Positions 61,770-64,000 of a DNA stretch of 64,000 nt are shown here, one piece after another. The stretch comes from Lophius americanus (taxonomy: Eukaryota > Chordata > Actinopteri > Lophiiformes > Lophiidae), in NCBI GenBank assembly GCA_037951165.1, contig JBBDHG010000008.1:11193501-11257500 (forward strand). The letters are read 5' to 3'. Position 1 is the stretch's first letter, and the number at the start of each line of letters is the position of its first letter. The notes below the pieces were generated by a model. It saw nothing but the letters and a program-made list of their open reading frames with translations. It searched no databases and was not told the origin of the DNA. The translations under genes and the position numbers were made by a program.

Positions 61770-61930
61770 CCTTGACAGCAAAAGAAGATGGTGAAGAGTT
61801 TGAAACGGGGGAAGCTCGTCACAAGGAGCCAGATGAGGTGGTTCAGGCATCTGATTGGGAAGGCGTCCAGGACGCCTTGGACACATTTTATGCAGGGTGT
61901 CCCAGTAGAATCCAAGTACAGTATGATGTA
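61770..61930 (+). mobile_element. LINE 3' region fragment
   Basis: AAGGAGCCAGATGAGGTGGT, CAGGCATCTGATTGGGAAGG and CGTCCAGGACGCC resemble the conserved GGAGCCAGATGAGGTGGCTC...GGCATCTGGT...GGATGCC phrase near the 3' end of a common fish LINE. The frame around it is open in both strands by chance. Confidence 0.6.
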
Positions 61931-62262
61931 TACTGTAGATCAGTAATTCATTGGTTGCTCTTGCCTCTATAGCTTTGAGTAAAAAAAAACACACTTCAAT
62001 GTGTTGAACAAAACGGTCATAAGTGATCATTTTCCTATTTATCGAACTTTAAAATGGGGACACTTTCTTCGAAATATGTAAAATTCCCTTCCACATGATA
62101 TAAATAAAACAACCATTTTGTTTAAAAGACTTGTTTGAGGTTTAAAAAAAAAAAGAAAAAAAAAAGTAACAGGACAAGCCATCACAGGCTCCACCCCTGG
62201 AGCCGCCTGGGCCAAAAAACACATCGGTTCGTACGTACAATGACTTATAAGCCTTATAAGAC

Positions 62263-62298
62263 GGAATTGCATAAAAAAAGTGTCTTTTATGCAATTCC
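62263..62298. repeat. Perfect 14-bp hairpin
   Basis: GGAATTGCATAAAA, an eight-base loop, then its exact complement. It lies in a small block (62170-62340) that may be a snap-back or SINE-like element bounded by GGCTCC/GGAGCC and AACCAACCTGGTT palindromes. Confidence 0.9.
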
Positions 62299-62464
62299 AT
62301 CTGCTGGCGGATACGACATTTCCAAACCAACCTGGTTTGGCTTCATTATACACCACAATAATAATTAAGCTGGCTTTTTTTCCCCTTGTTTTTTTTTGTC
62401 ATATGAGAACAGAAAAGTTTATTAGGTGTAAGGTTAAATCCTCTAAGCTTAACGTGTTGGATAT

Positions 62465-64000
<1,536 letters not shown>

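Noticed and set aside
61521..62030. 169-codon minus-strand open frame
   Set aside because: It runs antisense through a LINE fragment and a TA microsatellite and has no protein-like composition I recognise.

Overview
This is a 64 kb piece of a vertebrate nuclear genome, almost certainly a teleost fish. The genes are split by GT-AG introns, AT-rich DNA fills most of the window, and the repeats are typical of fish: several decayed Tc1-like transposons, a piggyBac fossil, L2-like and RTE-like LINE fragments, and long microsatellites. Nothing looks prokaryotic: there are no operons, CRISPR arrays, tRNAs or rRNAs that I can support.

From 1 to 8.6 kb the minus strand carries the first ten coding exons of SRP72, the TPR protein of the signal recognition particle. 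The remaining 3' exons lie beyond the left edge. About 1.7 kb away, in divergent orientation, is a complete four-exon LEPROTL1 (10.3-15.5 kb, plus strand, 131 aa), an endosomal/Golgi four-helix membrane protein of the Vps55 family. Its downstream region (15.5-18.5 kb) is probably a long 3'UTR. A decayed tandem copy of LEPROTL1 intron 3, exon 4 and 3'UTR lies at 22.1-22.9 kb, with a further homologous piece near 24 kb. Between original and copy sits a dead piggyBac transposon.

From 28.9 to 39.7 kb the plus strand has at least six phase-compatible exons of a coiled-coil protein that I cannot name. One exon carries an 8-bp tandem duplication that breaks the frame. A weak candidate terminal exon lies at 43.4 kb. 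Neither the 5' start nor the 3' end of this gene is secure.

From 40 to 64 kb I see no confident gene. The region holds LINE fragments, non-autonomous Tc1-like copies (one interrupted by a LINE), RTE-type 3' ends, a degenerate CCAA-type array next to the 5' half of a LINE, a long CA microsatellite and several near-perfect hairpins.

I found no new multi-gene system. The observations most worth checking are the frameshifting 8-bp duplication, the LEPROTL1 tandem duplication with a destroyed splice acceptor, the LINE-in-Tc1 nest, and the identity of the coiled-coil gene. All family names come from recalled protein and repeat patterns, not from database searches.
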